Below are positions 1 through 9,209 of a stretch of DNA of 54,401 bases, piece by piece (the stretch's first letter is position 1; each line of letters begins with the position of its first letter). This DNA is from Chloroflexia bacterium. GTDB lineage: Bacteria; Chloroflexota; Chloroflexia; DTKN01. The stretch covers positions 1-54,401 of the forward strand of contig JAFGKG010000106.1 of assembly GCA_016928715.1 (NCBI GenBank), given 5' to 3'. Both the position numbers and the translations under genes were made by a program. The notes below the pieces were generated by a model, which had not been told where the DNA came from, did no database searches, and was given only the letters and a program-made list of their open reading frames with translations.

Positions 1-8
1 CGGTTTTG

Positions 9-85
9 ACCGGCTAAAGCCTCGACTCCGGTCCGGGAATTTGAGATCTTTTACGGGTCCTTTTGGAGTCGAGGCTTTAGCCGGT
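9..85. repeat. Perfect 21-bp inverted repeat
   Basis: Bases 9-29 are an exact reverse complement of 65-85, separated by 35 bases. It lies just past the 3' end of the minus-strand kinase gene. There is no T-run after the hairpin in either direction, so it is not a canonical intrinsic terminator. The outer ten bases, ACCGGCTAAA, recur at 12537-12546 beside another long hairpin, which suggests a dispersed palindromic element. Confidence 0.7.
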
Positions 86-148
86 GATGGAGAACAGGCA
101 GCAAAACCGGAAAGTTATTCTTTCTTAGGGCCGGCTGTAACATTTTCG

Positions 149-2632
149 TCATGGGTGATGGTCCCCGGCCGGCCCTTCCTCCAACGGCAGCCAGACCGTA
201 AAGGTGCTGCCCCGACCCGGCTCGCTTTCCACGGTGATCCGTCCGCCGTGGGCCTGCACGATGCCCAGACTGACCGAAAGGCCCAGGCCGGTGGCCTCGA
301 CCCTGGTCGTGAAAAAGGGCTCGAAAATATGCTCCAGGTCGGCGGGCTCGATTCCGCAGCCCGTGTCCTCGACCGACACGGCCAATTCTCGGGCTACCTG
401 TCGAGTACGCAGGCGCAGCTTTCCACCGTTGGACATGGCCTGCACGGCGTTGCTGATCAGGTCCAAAAAGACCTGCTTCAGTTGTCCCCCGTCCACCCAA
501 ATGAGCCCCATGTCCGGAGCATAGTTAGTTTCGATCTGTACGCCGCTCTTTTCTACATAGTGACGGACGACAGACAGGGTTTGTCGAAGCAGCTCGTTGA
601 CATCCACGTTTTCAAGTTGCGGCTGGGTCTGACGGGCAAAGTTGAGCAGGTTGCGCACAATATCGCGGGCCCGCCGGCCCTCGGAGATGATGGCCTGCAG
701 GTCCTGCTGGTGCACGGCGTCCATTTGGACCTCCTGCAGCAGCATCTCGGCAAAGCCCAGGACACTGGTGAGCGGATTATTCAGTTCGTGGGCCACACCG
801 GCGGCCAGTTTGCCCACCGCGGCCAGCTTGGCCGACTGGACCAACTGGGCCTGGGTCCGTTTGAGGGCCTTCATCTGCGCCTGCAGTTCGGTATAGAGGC
901 GGGCATTCTCCAGGGCGATGGCGGCCTGGTTGGCAAAAGCGGTCACGGCCGGCACGTCTGACTCGAGCAGATCCTTCCCGGCGATGACCAGCAGTCCTCG
1001 CAGTTCCTCGCCGACGCGCAGGGGGGCATAGATGGCCTGCCGCAGGCCGACAAGCTGGGCGATTTGGTCGACCAGCGGCCGCAGCGGGCGGGGCAGAGCA
1101 TCGGCCAGCGGGGCGGTCGCGTCGGGAAACCAGATGGCCTCGCGGGCCTCGTTCAGGATGTGCTGGTGGATGCCGTCGGAGCTGGGCGTAAGGCTCAACC
1201 CCTCGATCGAAAGGCCGGTCAGCTTTTCGGCCAGGCGGATGGGCTTTTGGTCGTAGCTGAGATAGACCAGGTTCAACTGTCGTCCACTTGGCTTGAGCAC
1301 CACCGCGTCGTAGCCCAACTTGCTGATGCCCTGCCCGATGCTTTGATAGACCTCGGCCGGACTGCGGGCCAACTGGACGGACTGGGCCACCTGGCCCAGG
1401 GCCAGCAGCATGCGCTGCCCCCGCGCGGTCTCGTCCAGGGAGCGCTGCAAAGTTTGTTGCATGCGCTTCTGGGCGGTAATGTCGCGAAACACGGCCGCCA
1501 TGCGGCCCTCCGCGATCTGGAAAGCGTGCACCTGGTAGGTGCCCGAAATCTCGCCCTGTTCGTAAAAGATTTGCTCCACCTGCCAGCGATTAGCTCCCTC
1601 GGCAACCCGGCGATAACTGGCGGGTACGGCGGTGTCGACCAGGCCAGGGAAGGCCTGCTCGATGGTCTGGCCCAGGAACGGTTCGTGATCCACCCCCAGA
1701 ATCTCGTCGGCAGCGGGGTTGGCCCCGATCAAGACCAGGCGGCCGTCCGCCTCCAGTTGATAGAGGTGCATGCCCAGGGGCAGGCCCTCGACGATCTGGC
1801 GGAATTTTTGCTCGCTCTCGCGCAGTTCCCGTTCCAGGTGCACCTGCCAGCTTACGTCCTGCATGGTGGCTACTATGCCGTCACAGTGGCCATCGCGGTC
1901 CAACAGGGGGGCGGCGTGAATCGAGAGCAGCACCCGCCGGCCGTCGGGCCATTCGATGGCGTGGCACAGGTTATGCACCGGTTCCCCGTTCTCGATCACT
2001 CGGCGGAAAGGGAGTTCTCGTTCGGGAACAGGCCGTCCCTCATAGTCGGTGATGCGCCACTCCGGGGCATTGTAGGAGCGCCGGGTAATCTCGGCCTGGG
2101 GCAGACCCAGGATCGATTCGGCGTACTGGTTGGCAAAGGCGATCTGGCCCTGGCGATTGACCACAACCAGCCCGACCGGGCTGGTCTCGATCAAGCGGGC
2201 GACGAAATCCTGCTGTTGGCGCAGGGCTTCCTCGGCCTGCCGGCGGGCCCGGCGGGCCGTGCTTTTGTCGAGTTCCCGCCGGACGACGGCGGCCAGACGC
2301 TCCAATTGATCCTTTCTGACGAAATCGTGCGCTCCCTTCCGCATAATTTCCACAGCGAGTTCCTGGCCTACTTGGCCAGAGACCAGGAGAAAGGGCACCT
2401 CCAGCCCGCTCTGCTGGAGCAGGCGCAGGGCGGCCAGGCCGTCAAAGTTAGGCATGGCGTAATCGGAGATCACGATATCCCAGCGCTTGTCGGCCAGGGC
2501 GGCCTGCATGGCCGCGGCGGTGTCCACCCGTTCCCAGGTGACGTCATAGCCGCCGTGCTGCAGTGCCCGTACGATCAGGAGGGCGTGTGCGGAAGAATCC
2601 TCGACGAGCAAGACATACAGTGGAATATCCAT
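149..2632 (-). CDS. Hybrid sensor histidine kinase: receiver-PAS-PAS-GAF-HisKA-HATPase
   Basis: This 827-residue soluble signalling kinase has no membrane segment. An N-terminal receiver domain (about 1-125, phosphoacceptor Asp57 in the DYAMP motif) is followed by a coiled linker, two PAS domains (about 140-270 and 280-400), a GAF domain (about 420-590), a HisKA dimerisation domain with the phospho-His at residue 615 (HELNNP), and a HATPase_c domain with G boxes DTGCGI and GLGLS. Receiver-first architecture usually means the protein receives phosphate from another kinase and then signals through its own kinase domain. The start is supported by an AAGGTGA ribosome site and a promoter at 2706-2734. 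The ligand of the PAS/GAF domains and the partner response regulator cannot be told from sequence. Confidence 0.9.
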   Translation of the reverse strand: MDIPLYVLLVEDSSAHALLIVRALQHGGYDVTWERVDTAAAMQAALADKRWDIVISDYAMPNFDGLAALRLLQQSGLEVPFLLVSGQVGQELAVEIMRKGAHDFVRKDQLERLAAVVRRELDKSTARRARRQAEEALRQQQDFVARLIETSPVGLVVVNRQGQIAFANQYAESILGLPQAEITRRSYNAPEWRITDYEGRPVPERELPFRRVIENGEPVHNLCHAIEWPDGRRVLLSIHAAPLLDRDGHCDGIVATMQDVSWQVHLERELRESEQKFRQIVEGLPLGMHLYQLEADGRLVLIGANPAADEILGVDHEPFLGQTIEQAFPGLVDTAVPASYRRVAEGANRWQVEQIFYEQGEISGTYQVHAFQIAEGRMAAVFRDITAQKRMQQTLQRSLDETARGQRMLLALGQVAQSVQLARSPAEVYQSIGQGISKLGYDAVVLKPSGRQLNLVYLSYDQKPIRLAEKLTGLSIEGLSLTPSSDGIHQHILNEAREAIWFPDATAPLADALPRPLRPLVDQIAQLVGLRQAIYAPLRVGEELRGLLVIAGKDLLESDVPAVTAFANQAAIALENARLYTELQAQMKALKRTQAQLVQSAKLAAVGKLAAGVAHELNNPLTSVLGFAEMLLQEVQMDAVHQQDLQAIISEGRRARDIVRNLLNFARQTQPQLENVDVNELLRQTLSVVRHYVEKSGVQIETNYAPDMGLIWVDGGQLKQVFLDLISNAVQAMSNGGKLRLRTRQVARELAVSVEDTGCGIEPADLEHIFEPFFTTRVEATGLGLSVSLGIVQAHGGRITVESEPGRGSTFTVWLPLEEGPAGDHHP

Positions 2633-2705
2633 CGCTCACCTTTCCCGGCTATGGCAAACAGGGCCGGCCTGGGCGGACAACCAGATCTTCCCCCTCACTG
2701 GGACA

Positions 2706-2734
2706 ATTTTAACATATCTCCGGATGGACGTCAA
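2706..2734 (-). promoter_or_regulatory. Sigma-70 type promoter of the hybrid kinase
   Basis: Read on the minus strand, TTGACG (2729-2734) and TAAAAT (2706-2711) are separated by 17 bases, about 75 bases upstream of the kinase start. Confidence 0.65.
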
Positions 2735-2816
2735 TGGATTTTAGCCTTTCGGCGGGGGGTCCTAGAAGAAAACAGTACCAAAGTACTAGCCGCCAGGGCC
2801 CGCTGGAGGCGACCGC

Positions 2817-5800
2817 TTAGCCTTTCCCCCGGGTTTGGATGATCTCGCGGTTCGCCGCCACGTTCTGCAGAAAGGACTCGCGGTCCGGCCCGGCGGGGAT
2901 ACGGCCGGCGTGCTCCTGCAGCAGCAGGTAGGCCTCTTCCAGGAGGGGCTCGGCCCGCGGGTCCCCGGCGGCGGCGAGCACTCGATAGCAGCTCAGGTAG
3001 ATCTGCAGCGGTTCCTGGGCGCCGGTCAGTTCGTTCTCCTGCAGGAAGTGCAGGATTTGCCCGACCTGCTCCAGCGCCGCCGCCCGCTCGCCCTGGGCCT
3101 CCAGCGCCTCGGCCAGGCCGGCCTGGGGTTCCACGGCCAGGTGTGGTTGGTCCACCTCCAGGCGCACCCGGATGGCCCGGCGGTAGGTGCGCACCGACTG
3201 CTGCAGTTGTCCCTGCCGGGCCAGGATCTGGGCCAGGCTGGTCAGGGCGTAGGCCCGGCTCCCATGTTCGCCGGCCTGCACGCTGAGTTCCAGGCCGCTT
3301 TCGGCCAATTCTCGGGCCTGGGCCGGTTTTCCGAGCTGCAGGGCCAGCAGCGCCAGGCCGGTCGTGGCCAGCCCTTCGACAGCCAGATCACCGATGGCCT
3401 GGGCGATCTGGCGGCTCTGTTCAAAGTTTGCCTGGGCCAGGTCGAACAGGCCCAGGTGCAGGAGCACCACGGCCAGGTTGTTCCAGGTGGTGCCGAGCCC
3501 CTGGCGGTCCCCGATCTCTTGGTAAATTTGCTGCGCCCGCTCGTAGGCGTCCCGCGAGCGGGCATAGTCGCTCTTGTTATCGTACGATATCCCCAGGTTC
3601 TCCAGGGCGCCGCAGGCGGTCCAGCGATCGCCGATCTCCTGGGCGATGTGCAGGGCCCGCTCGAAATAGGCTTGGCCCTGCTCATAATCCCCCATATAGT
3701 CCGAGAGCACGCCCAGGTTGTTCAGGGCGTTGGCCTCGCTGCGGCGGTCGCCGACCTGGCGGGCAATGCGCAGGGCCCGCTGGTAATGCTCCAGGCCCGT
3801 GGGAAACTCGTTCTGCAGGTGGTAGGTGATGCCCAGGTTGCGCCAGAGGCGCCCCTCCAGTTGGGCAAACTCGCGGTCGAGGGCCTCGTCGGCGCCGTGG
3901 ACCGAGCGCATTTCCTGGAGCTGCTGCAGCCCCTGGCGCAGGCGCGTTCGGCTGTCGTCGAATTGGTTCAACTGCCAGAGGATGCGCCCCCACATCAGGT
4001 AGCCGCTGACCTGGATGCGACCCCCCTGGGCCCGCTCGGGATCGGGCCTGGCCTCCACCACCGCGGCCGCCGTCTCGATGGCCCGTTTGGCCATGGTGAT
4101 GGCCCGATCGTGCTCCGAGATGGCCTCGGCATAACTGGCCTGTCGCATGAAAGACTCGGCCTCCTCCAGCGGTCCCAAGGAGCGAGCCAACTCTTCCAGG
4201 GCGGTCAGGTCGGCGAGCTGGGCCGGGCGGGACCCCTGCAGGTCGTAGAGCCGTTCCCGCCGCAGCAGCAGTTCGTAGCGATCGCGGAGGGCCTCCGCCG
4301 GGGTCAATTCCAAGGCTCGGCTGAAATAGCGCACCGCTTCGGTATTGGCAAAGCGCGCCGCGGCCTGTTCTCCGGCCAGGCGGGCGTACAGGCGCTCCTT
4401 GTCCCGGTCCTGGGCGTAGTGATAGTGATAGGCCAGCAGGGGGAGATAGGGGGTGTCCTTGTCCTCCGGCCGGGCGGCCTGGCCCTCGTACCAGGCGGCG
4501 ACCGTCCGGTGCAGTTCGCGCCGCTGGGCAAAGAGCAGGGTCTCGTAGGCCACGTCCCGGGTGATGATGTGTTTAAAGAGATAGCTCAGGTCGGGTTCCA
4601 GGGCCTCCATTTCGGTCAGGTTGTGCTCGGCCAGCTCGTCCAAAATGCCGCGCAGGCTGGTCTCGGGCAGTTGGGCGTGTCGGTCCATGGTATAGCGCAG
4701 GGGGGTGTAGGCAAAGCTGCGCCCGATCACGGCGGCGACCTTGAGCGTGAGTTGCCGCTCCGGGGGCAGGCGGTCGATGCGGGCCAGGACGAGACCCTGG
4801 ATCGTGTCCGGCAGGTTCTGGCCGGCGGCGTCCAGGTCGCCGCAGAGCCGGCAGCGTCTGCTGCCCGTCCGGGGATCGCTTTCGATCTGCAGGAGCTCCT
4901 GTTCTTGCAGGGTCAGCGCCAGTTGTTCGGCAAAGAAGGGGTTGCCCCCGGCCCGGTCCTGCACAAAGTCCGCGGCTCGGTCCGGCAGGCCGCCCGGCGG
5001 CAGGCCCAGGTGGCCCTCGACCAGGGCCAGGGTTTCCTCGGGGTCGAGCGTGGTCAGGGCGATTGTCTCGAGGTCGACCAGGTCCCGCAGGGATTCGAGC
5101 GCCCGCGCGGCCAGGGAGGTGGGTCCGGGCGGCCGGGTGGCCAGGACCAACAGATAGGGCTCCCCGGAGGTGGCCAGGACGCGGCCGGCGTAGGCGGCCA
5201 GGTCCCAGGAGAGGCTGTCCAGCCATTGGGCGTCCTCCAGGATCAGGATCAGCGGGCGCTCGCCGGCCCAGGCCCGCAGCAGGCGCAGCAGCAGCAGTTG
5301 CAGGCTCTGCTGGCGCAGGGCGGGGTCCAGCGCGGCGGTGAGTTCGCTGTCGGGATAGCCTAGGTGGAGGACGTCGTTGAGCAGGGGCAGGCGCGCGAGT
5401 TGGTCGGGGATGAGTTCCTGGGCCCATTGGCCGACGTGCTCTCGGCGCTGGGACGGGTCGCCGATCTGTTCCAGGTCAAAGTAGGAGGCCAGGATATCTC
5501 GCCAGGCCCGGTAGGGCGTCTGCTGCTCCACGCTCTGGCCGGCCCCCAGCAGGCCGCTGAGGCCGCGTTCGCGGGCCAGGTGGATCAACTCGCCCACCAG
5601 GCGGGATTTGCCGATGCCGGCCTCGCCGGTAATGAGCAGCACCTGGCCCCTACCGGCATCGAGGGCGTCCAGCGCGGCCTCCAGTTGGGCCCGTTCCGCC
5701 GCCCGCCCAACCAGGGGGGTGGCGGGGCTGCCCGATATGGCCGCAGGCTGGTGGGGGTCGGCCGTCGCGGCCGGCCGGTACACCCGGACCAGGCCGGCCT

Positions 5801-7073
5801 TGCCCTTGACGCGGATGGGCGGCAGCAGCTCCAGGGCGACCTGGTTGCGGGCCTGGCGGTAGGTGCCAAAGTCGCAGAGCAGTTGTCCCCGGCCGTCCTC
5901 GCGGGGGGGCAGTTGGGCGGCGGCGACCATGAGCCGGGCGGCCAGGTTGACGGCGTCGCCCATGACGGTGTATTCGCGGCGGCTTTCCCCGCCCACGGGC
6001 CCGGCAAAGACGTGCCCGGTGGTCACCCCGATGGAGAGTCCGCCGAGCCCCACCTCGGCGGCGTGCTCGTGGAGTTGGTCGATCAGGTCCTGGGCGCAGC
6101 GCAGGGCGCGGGTGGGATCGTCCTCGTGGGCCAGCGGGGGGGCGCCCAGGAGCGCCATGATGGTCGTGCCCTTGTCGTCCACCGCCAGCCGGGCCAGGGT
6201 GCCCTCGTAGCGGTAGAGCGTCCTTTGCACCATCCGCAGCAGGCTGTGCAGGTGCTCGACAAAGTCCGCCTGCTGGTCGTTCAGGCCGGCCAGGGAAGCA
6301 AAGATCACCGACATGGGCCGGAGCACCCCCAGCCATTCCTGCAGGCCGCTCTCCAACCAGCCGCGGATGGCCCCGGGGACGTGGCAGCGCATCGTTTCCT
6401 CGATGGCCGCCGGGTCCGGCAGGGTGCGCCGCAGCGCCTCCCAGTCGAGCTGCTGCAGGGGGCGGGGCGGCAGGGGCCGGGGATGGAGCAGCTTTTGCGC
6501 CTCGGGGCTGAGCAGGATCTCGCCCCGTTGAGCGCGGGACTCACTCTCGGCCGCCTGGCGCCCCGGCGCCCCGGCGACGGCGTACTCCCAGCGCTCGCGG
6601 ACGCCGCCGAGCTGCATCGTCAGCACCTCCCCGGCGCCGAGGCCGATCTTGAGCCCCAGGGCGACCGGCCCGGCACTGGTCTCGACCTGGGCGAAATCGC
6701 CCATGGCCGCCTGCATGGCCTCGGCGGCCTGGAGCGCCCGACGCACGGCATGGGACAGGGGCTCCTGTTCGGCGATAAAGAGCACGGTCACCGAATCGCC
6801 GCCGAACTCGACTACCTCGCCCCCCTCGGCCTCGGCCAGGTGGATCATGCGGCTGAAATAGCGGTTCAGCAGGCGCGTGATCTCCTCGGGGCCCTCGGCG
6901 CCGCGCCGGGCCAGGGCCTCAGTCAGCGGGGTAAAGCCCGAGATATCGGCAAAGAGCACGGCCGCGGCAAAACGCTCGGACCGGGGCTCTGTCGGGCAGG
7001 CGGCGTCGACCAGGATGCGGCGTCTGAGCGGCGGGGGGATATAGGGGGCCAGGCTGTGGTATAGGTCGGGCAT
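2817..7073 (-). CDS. Soluble-adenylyl-cyclase-like protein: two class III cyclase domains, AAA ATPase, TPR repeats
   Basis: The 1418 residues follow the order of soluble adenylyl cyclase. The first cyclase domain (about 35-200) has the metal-binding aspartates Asp43 (FADISGFT) and Asp93 (FGGDS) but lacks the Asn/Arg of the transition-state motif (GAPGRQAAE instead). The second domain (about 250-430) has lost the first aspartate (FASLAGLN) but keeps VNLAAR. The two would therefore form one composite active site, as in heterodimeric cyclases. An AAA/NTPase domain follows with Walker A GEAGIGKS (Lys489) and Walker B LILILEDAQWLD, then a long helical region of tetratricopeptide repeats to the C-terminus. 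ATP versus GTP specificity cannot be read safely. The start is backed by an AGGAG ribosome site and a consensus promoter. Confidence 0.9.
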   Translation of the reverse strand: MPDLYHSLAPYIPPPLRRRILVDAACPTEPRSERFAAAVLFADISGFTPLTEALARRGAEGPEEITRLLNRYFSRMIHLAEAEGGEVVEFGGDSVTVLFIAEQEPLSHAVRRALQAAEAMQAAMGDFAQVETSAGPVALGLKIGLGAGEVLTMQLGGVRERWEYAVAGAPGRQAAESESRAQRGEILLSPEAQKLLHPRPLPPRPLQQLDWEALRRTLPDPAAIEETMRCHVPGAIRGWLESGLQEWLGVLRPMSVIFASLAGLNDQQADFVEHLHSLLRMVQRTLYRYEGTLARLAVDDKGTTIMALLGAPPLAHEDDPTRALRCAQDLIDQLHEHAAEVGLGGLSIGVTTGHVFAGPVGGESRREYTVMGDAVNLAARLMVAAAQLPPREDGRGQLLCDFGTYRQARNQVALELLPPIRVKGKAGLVRVYRPAATADPHQPAAISGSPATPLVGRAAERAQLEAALDALDAGRGQVLLITGEAGIGKSRLVGELIHLARERGLSGLLGAGQSVEQQTPYRAWRDILASYFDLEQIGDPSQRREHVGQWAQELIPDQLARLPLLNDVLHLGYPDSELTAALDPALRQQSLQLLLLRLLRAWAGERPLILILEDAQWLDSLSWDLAAYAGRVLATSGEPYLLVLATRPPGPTSLAARALESLRDLVDLETIALTTLDPEETLALVEGHLGLPPGGLPDRAADFVQDRAGGNPFFAEQLALTLQEQELLQIESDPRTGSRRCRLCGDLDAAGQNLPDTIQGLVLARIDRLPPERQLTLKVAAVIGRSFAYTPLRYTMDRHAQLPETSLRGILDELAEHNLTEMEALEPDLSYLFKHIITRDVAYETLLFAQRRELHRTVAAWYEGQAARPEDKDTPYLPLLAYHYHYAQDRDKERLYARLAGEQAAARFANTEAVRYFSRALELTPAEALRDRYELLLRRERLYDLQGSRPAQLADLTALEELARSLGPLEEAESFMRQASYAEAISEHDRAITMAKRAIETAAAVVEARPDPERAQGGRIQVSGYLMWGRILWQLNQFDDSRTRLRQGLQQLQEMRSVHGADEALDREFAQLEGRLWRNLGITYHLQNEFPTGLEHYQRALRIARQVGDRRSEANALNNLGVLSDYMGDYEQGQAYFERALHIAQEIGDRWTACGALENLGISYDNKSDYARSRDAYERAQQIYQEIGDRQGLGTTWNNLAVVLLHLGLFDLAQANFEQSRQIAQAIGDLAVEGLATTGLALLALQLGKPAQARELAESGLELSVQAGEHGSRAYALTSLAQILARQGQLQQSVRTYRRAIRVRLEVDQPHLAVEPQAGLAEALEAQGERAAALEQVGQILHFLQENELTGAQEPLQIYLSCYRVLAAAGDPRAEPLLEEAYLLLQEHAGRIPAGPDRESFLQNVAANREIIQTRGKG

Positions 7074-7172
7074 GCTCTGCTCCTGTATATGAGAATCTAG
7101 TGATGTGCTCAGTTCAACCGTAGCTCTGCCGGCCTGGACGTTAGTCTCTAAGGGGGTCCTGCTCGCGGATCT

Positions 7173-7201
7173 ATTCTAACAATATCCGCCGCGACTGTCA
7201 A
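7173..7201 (-). promoter_or_regulatory. Promoter of the cyclase-AAA-TPR gene
   Basis: On the minus strand TTGACA (7196-7201) and TAGAAT (7173-7178) are separated by 17 bases. Confidence 0.75.
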
Positions 7202-7211
7202 TGTGGGCCGA

Positions 7212-7240
7212 TTGACAGAAATTGGGCCTTGTGATATCAT
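7212..7240 (+). promoter_or_regulatory. Promoter of the nuoEF-fdhA operon
   Basis: TTGACA (7212-7217) and TATCAT (7235-7240) are separated by 17 bases. The -35 box lies only 10 bases from the -35 box of the divergent cyclase promoter, giving a symmetric TGTCAAT-N8-ATTGACA arrangement. Confidence 0.75.
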
Positions 7241-7409
7241 TTAGCGCAGTTTGTGTACAAAGGTGCTTTTACCGACTGGATCCAGGAGGCCTTTGGAGGC
7301 CGTCCATGGCAGGGGAGTGATCGCTGCGGAAATGTGCCAAGGCCGGGCGCGGCGACGTAGCAGCTACCCCCCGCTTGAATTTTTCCCCGTGATTGACAAG
7401 GAGGTATAG

Positions 7410-9200
7410 ATGGCTGTGGCAGAGTTGACCGCACCCGAACTTGCGCAGCTTGAGCAGATTCTCGAGTTGTACGCCGGCCGGCCCTACGAACTGGTCAGTG
7501 CCTTGCGAGAGGTCGACCAGTCTCTGGGCCACCTCCCCCCAGCGGCGATGACCGAGATCGCGCGCGCGCTGCAGGTTCCCGAGAGCACGGTCTATGGGGC
7601 GGCGACCTTTTACTCGCTGCTCAGCGTCCGCCCCCGTGGTCGGCACATTGTCCGAGTCTGCGAGAGCCCGCCCTGCCACGTCCAGGGGGGGGCCGACCTG
7701 CGCAGTGTTCTGACCGAGGAATTGGGCATTGCCTATGGCGAGACGACTCCCGATGGGCTCTTTACCCTAGAGACGACGAGCTGTCTGGGCCACTGCGCCG
7801 AAGGGCCGGTCCTGCAGGTAGACGAGACGCTCTACTTTCAGGTCACACCGCAGCAAGCCCGCGAGATCCTGGCCGGCTACCGGGCCGAGCAGCCGCCGGC
7901 CGCTTCTGAAAACCCCGTTCTGGGCCCGCCGCTGCCGGGCGAGGAGCGCGTCGTTCTGGAGCGGGTCGGGCGCATCCGGCCCGAATCCTTGGAGGAGGCC
8001 CGCGCCGCCGGCGCCTACCAGGCCCTGGAAAAAGCCCTGCTCGAGATGCAGCCGTCCCAGGTGGTCGAACTGGTCCAATCCGCGGGCCTGCAGGGGCGCG
8101 GCGGAGCCGGCTTTCTCACCGGCCTCAAGTGGCGTTTTACCGCCCAGGCGGCCGGCGAGGTCAAGTATATCATTGCTAACGCCGATGAATCCGAACCTGG
8201 CACCTTCAAGGACCGCCTGATCATGGAGGGCGACCCGCACCTTCTTTTGGAGGGAATGGCCATCGCCGGATATGCTGTCGGTGCCCACACCGGCTATATC
8301 TATATTCGCGGCGAGTACCTCCACGCTGCCGTATGCCTAGAACGGGCCATCCAGCAGGCCGAGGCGGCCGGCATCCTGGGGGACCGCGTCCTGGACAGCG
8401 ACTTTTCTTTCCACGTTCACCTGCACCGCGGTGCCGGCGCCTATATCTGCGGCGAGGAAACGGCGCTCATCGAATCGTTGGAGGGCAAGCGCGGCGAACC
8501 GCGCATCCGCCCCCCCTATCCGCCGCAGCGCGGACTGTGGGACAAGCCCACCGCCGTCAACAATGTCGAGACCCTGGCCAACGTCCCGGCCATCGTCCGG
8601 CGCGGCGCCGAATGGTACCGTTCTCTGGGTACCAGATCCTCACCCGGGACCAAGGTCTTTCAACTGCTCGGCGACGTCAACCGCCGCGGGGCCGTCGAGG
8701 TGCCCTTTGGCCTCACCCTGCGCCAGCTGATTGAGGACTATGGTGCTGGGGTCGTAGGTGGCCGGCCGGTCTATCTTGTGCAGACCGGCGGTACGGCCAG
8801 CACCGTTGTCCCGCCCTCCTTGTTCGACGTGCCGCTGGACTATGCCTCCGGCCGGCAGGGCGTCTCGCTGGGGTCCGGCGTGGTGCTGGTGGTGGCCGAG
8901 GGCACGGTCTGTGCCGCCGAGTTCGGGGTGGCGGTGATGCGCTTTTTCCGCCACGAGTCGTGCGGCAAGTGTGTCCCCTGTCGTATTGGTTCGCTGCGCG
9001 CGCTGGAAATCCTGGAAGGGATCGTCGCCGGCCGCGGTCGGCCCGATGATCTGTACCTGCTCGCCGCGCTGGTCGAGGGTTTTGCCGAGGGGCCCTTTTG
9101 TGCCCTGGGCCAATCGATCGCCGTGCCGCTGCGCAGCCTGCTGGAGCACTTTGGCGACGACCTGCGCCAGCACATTGATATGGGCGGCTGCAAGAGATAG
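7410..9200 (+). CDS. NuoE-NuoF fusion, NADH-binding diaphorase subunit of NAD-linked formate dehydrogenase
   Basis: This 596-residue protein joins a NuoE-type thioredoxin-like domain (about 1-155, [2Fe-2S] ligands Cys84, Cys89, Cys125, Cys129) to a NuoF domain. The NuoF part shows the glycine-rich NADH site GRGGAGF, the FMN-site region (NADESEPGTFKDR, GAGAYICGEETALIES) and the C-terminal [4Fe-4S] motif SCGKCVPCR. It ends right after the NuoF core, without the extra ferredoxin domains of the second NuoF at 23102. The gene stops ten bases before the formate dehydrogenase gene, so both are probably one operon and one enzyme: electrons from formate pass through iron-sulfur centres to FMN and NAD+, or in reverse. 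The family also serves hydrogenases, so the assignment to formate rests on the neighbour. Confidence 0.93.
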   Translation: MAVAELTAPELAQLEQILELYAGRPYELVSALREVDQSLGHLPPAAMTEIARALQVPESTVYGAATFYSLLSVRPRGRHIVRVCESPPCHVQGGADLRSVLTEELGIAYGETTPDGLFTLETTSCLGHCAEGPVLQVDETLYFQVTPQQAREILAGYRAEQPPAASENPVLGPPLPGEERVVLERVGRIRPESLEEARAAGAYQALEKALLEMQPSQVVELVQSAGLQGRGGAGFLTGLKWRFTAQAAGEVKYIIANADESEPGTFKDRLIMEGDPHLLLEGMAIAGYAVGAHTGYIYIRGEYLHAAVCLERAIQQAEAAGILGDRVLDSDFSFHVHLHRGAGAYICGEETALIESLEGKRGEPRIRPPYPPQRGLWDKPTAVNNVETLANVPAIVRRGAEWYRSLGTRSSPGTKVFQLLGDVNRRGAVEVPFGLTLRQLIEDYGAGVVGGRPVYLVQTGGTASTVVPPSLFDVPLDYASGRQGVSLGSGVVLVVAEGTVCAAEFGVAVMRFFRHESCGKCVPCRIGSLRALEILEGIVAGRGRPDDLYLLAALVEGFAEGPFCALGQSIAVPLRSLLEHFGDDLRQHIDMGGCKR

Positions 9201-9209
9201 GAGAACGAG

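Larger units (their letters stand above)
7074..7409. other. Divergent control region and long leader of the NAD-formate dehydrogenase operon
   Basis: This gene-free stretch holds back-to-back promoters (7173-7201 minus, 7212-7240 plus) and then a leader of roughly 160 bases before the NuoEF start. The leader has local hairpin potential (GGCC-TTTGGA-GGCC near 7289; GTAGCAGCTAC near 7360) but I recognise no known riboswitch class in it. The ribosome site AAGGAGG precedes ATG 7410. Confidence 0.6.

Noticed and set aside
9-85. Rho-independent terminator of the hybrid kinase gene
   Set aside because: The loop is 35 bases and no U-run follows the hairpin on the minus strand.
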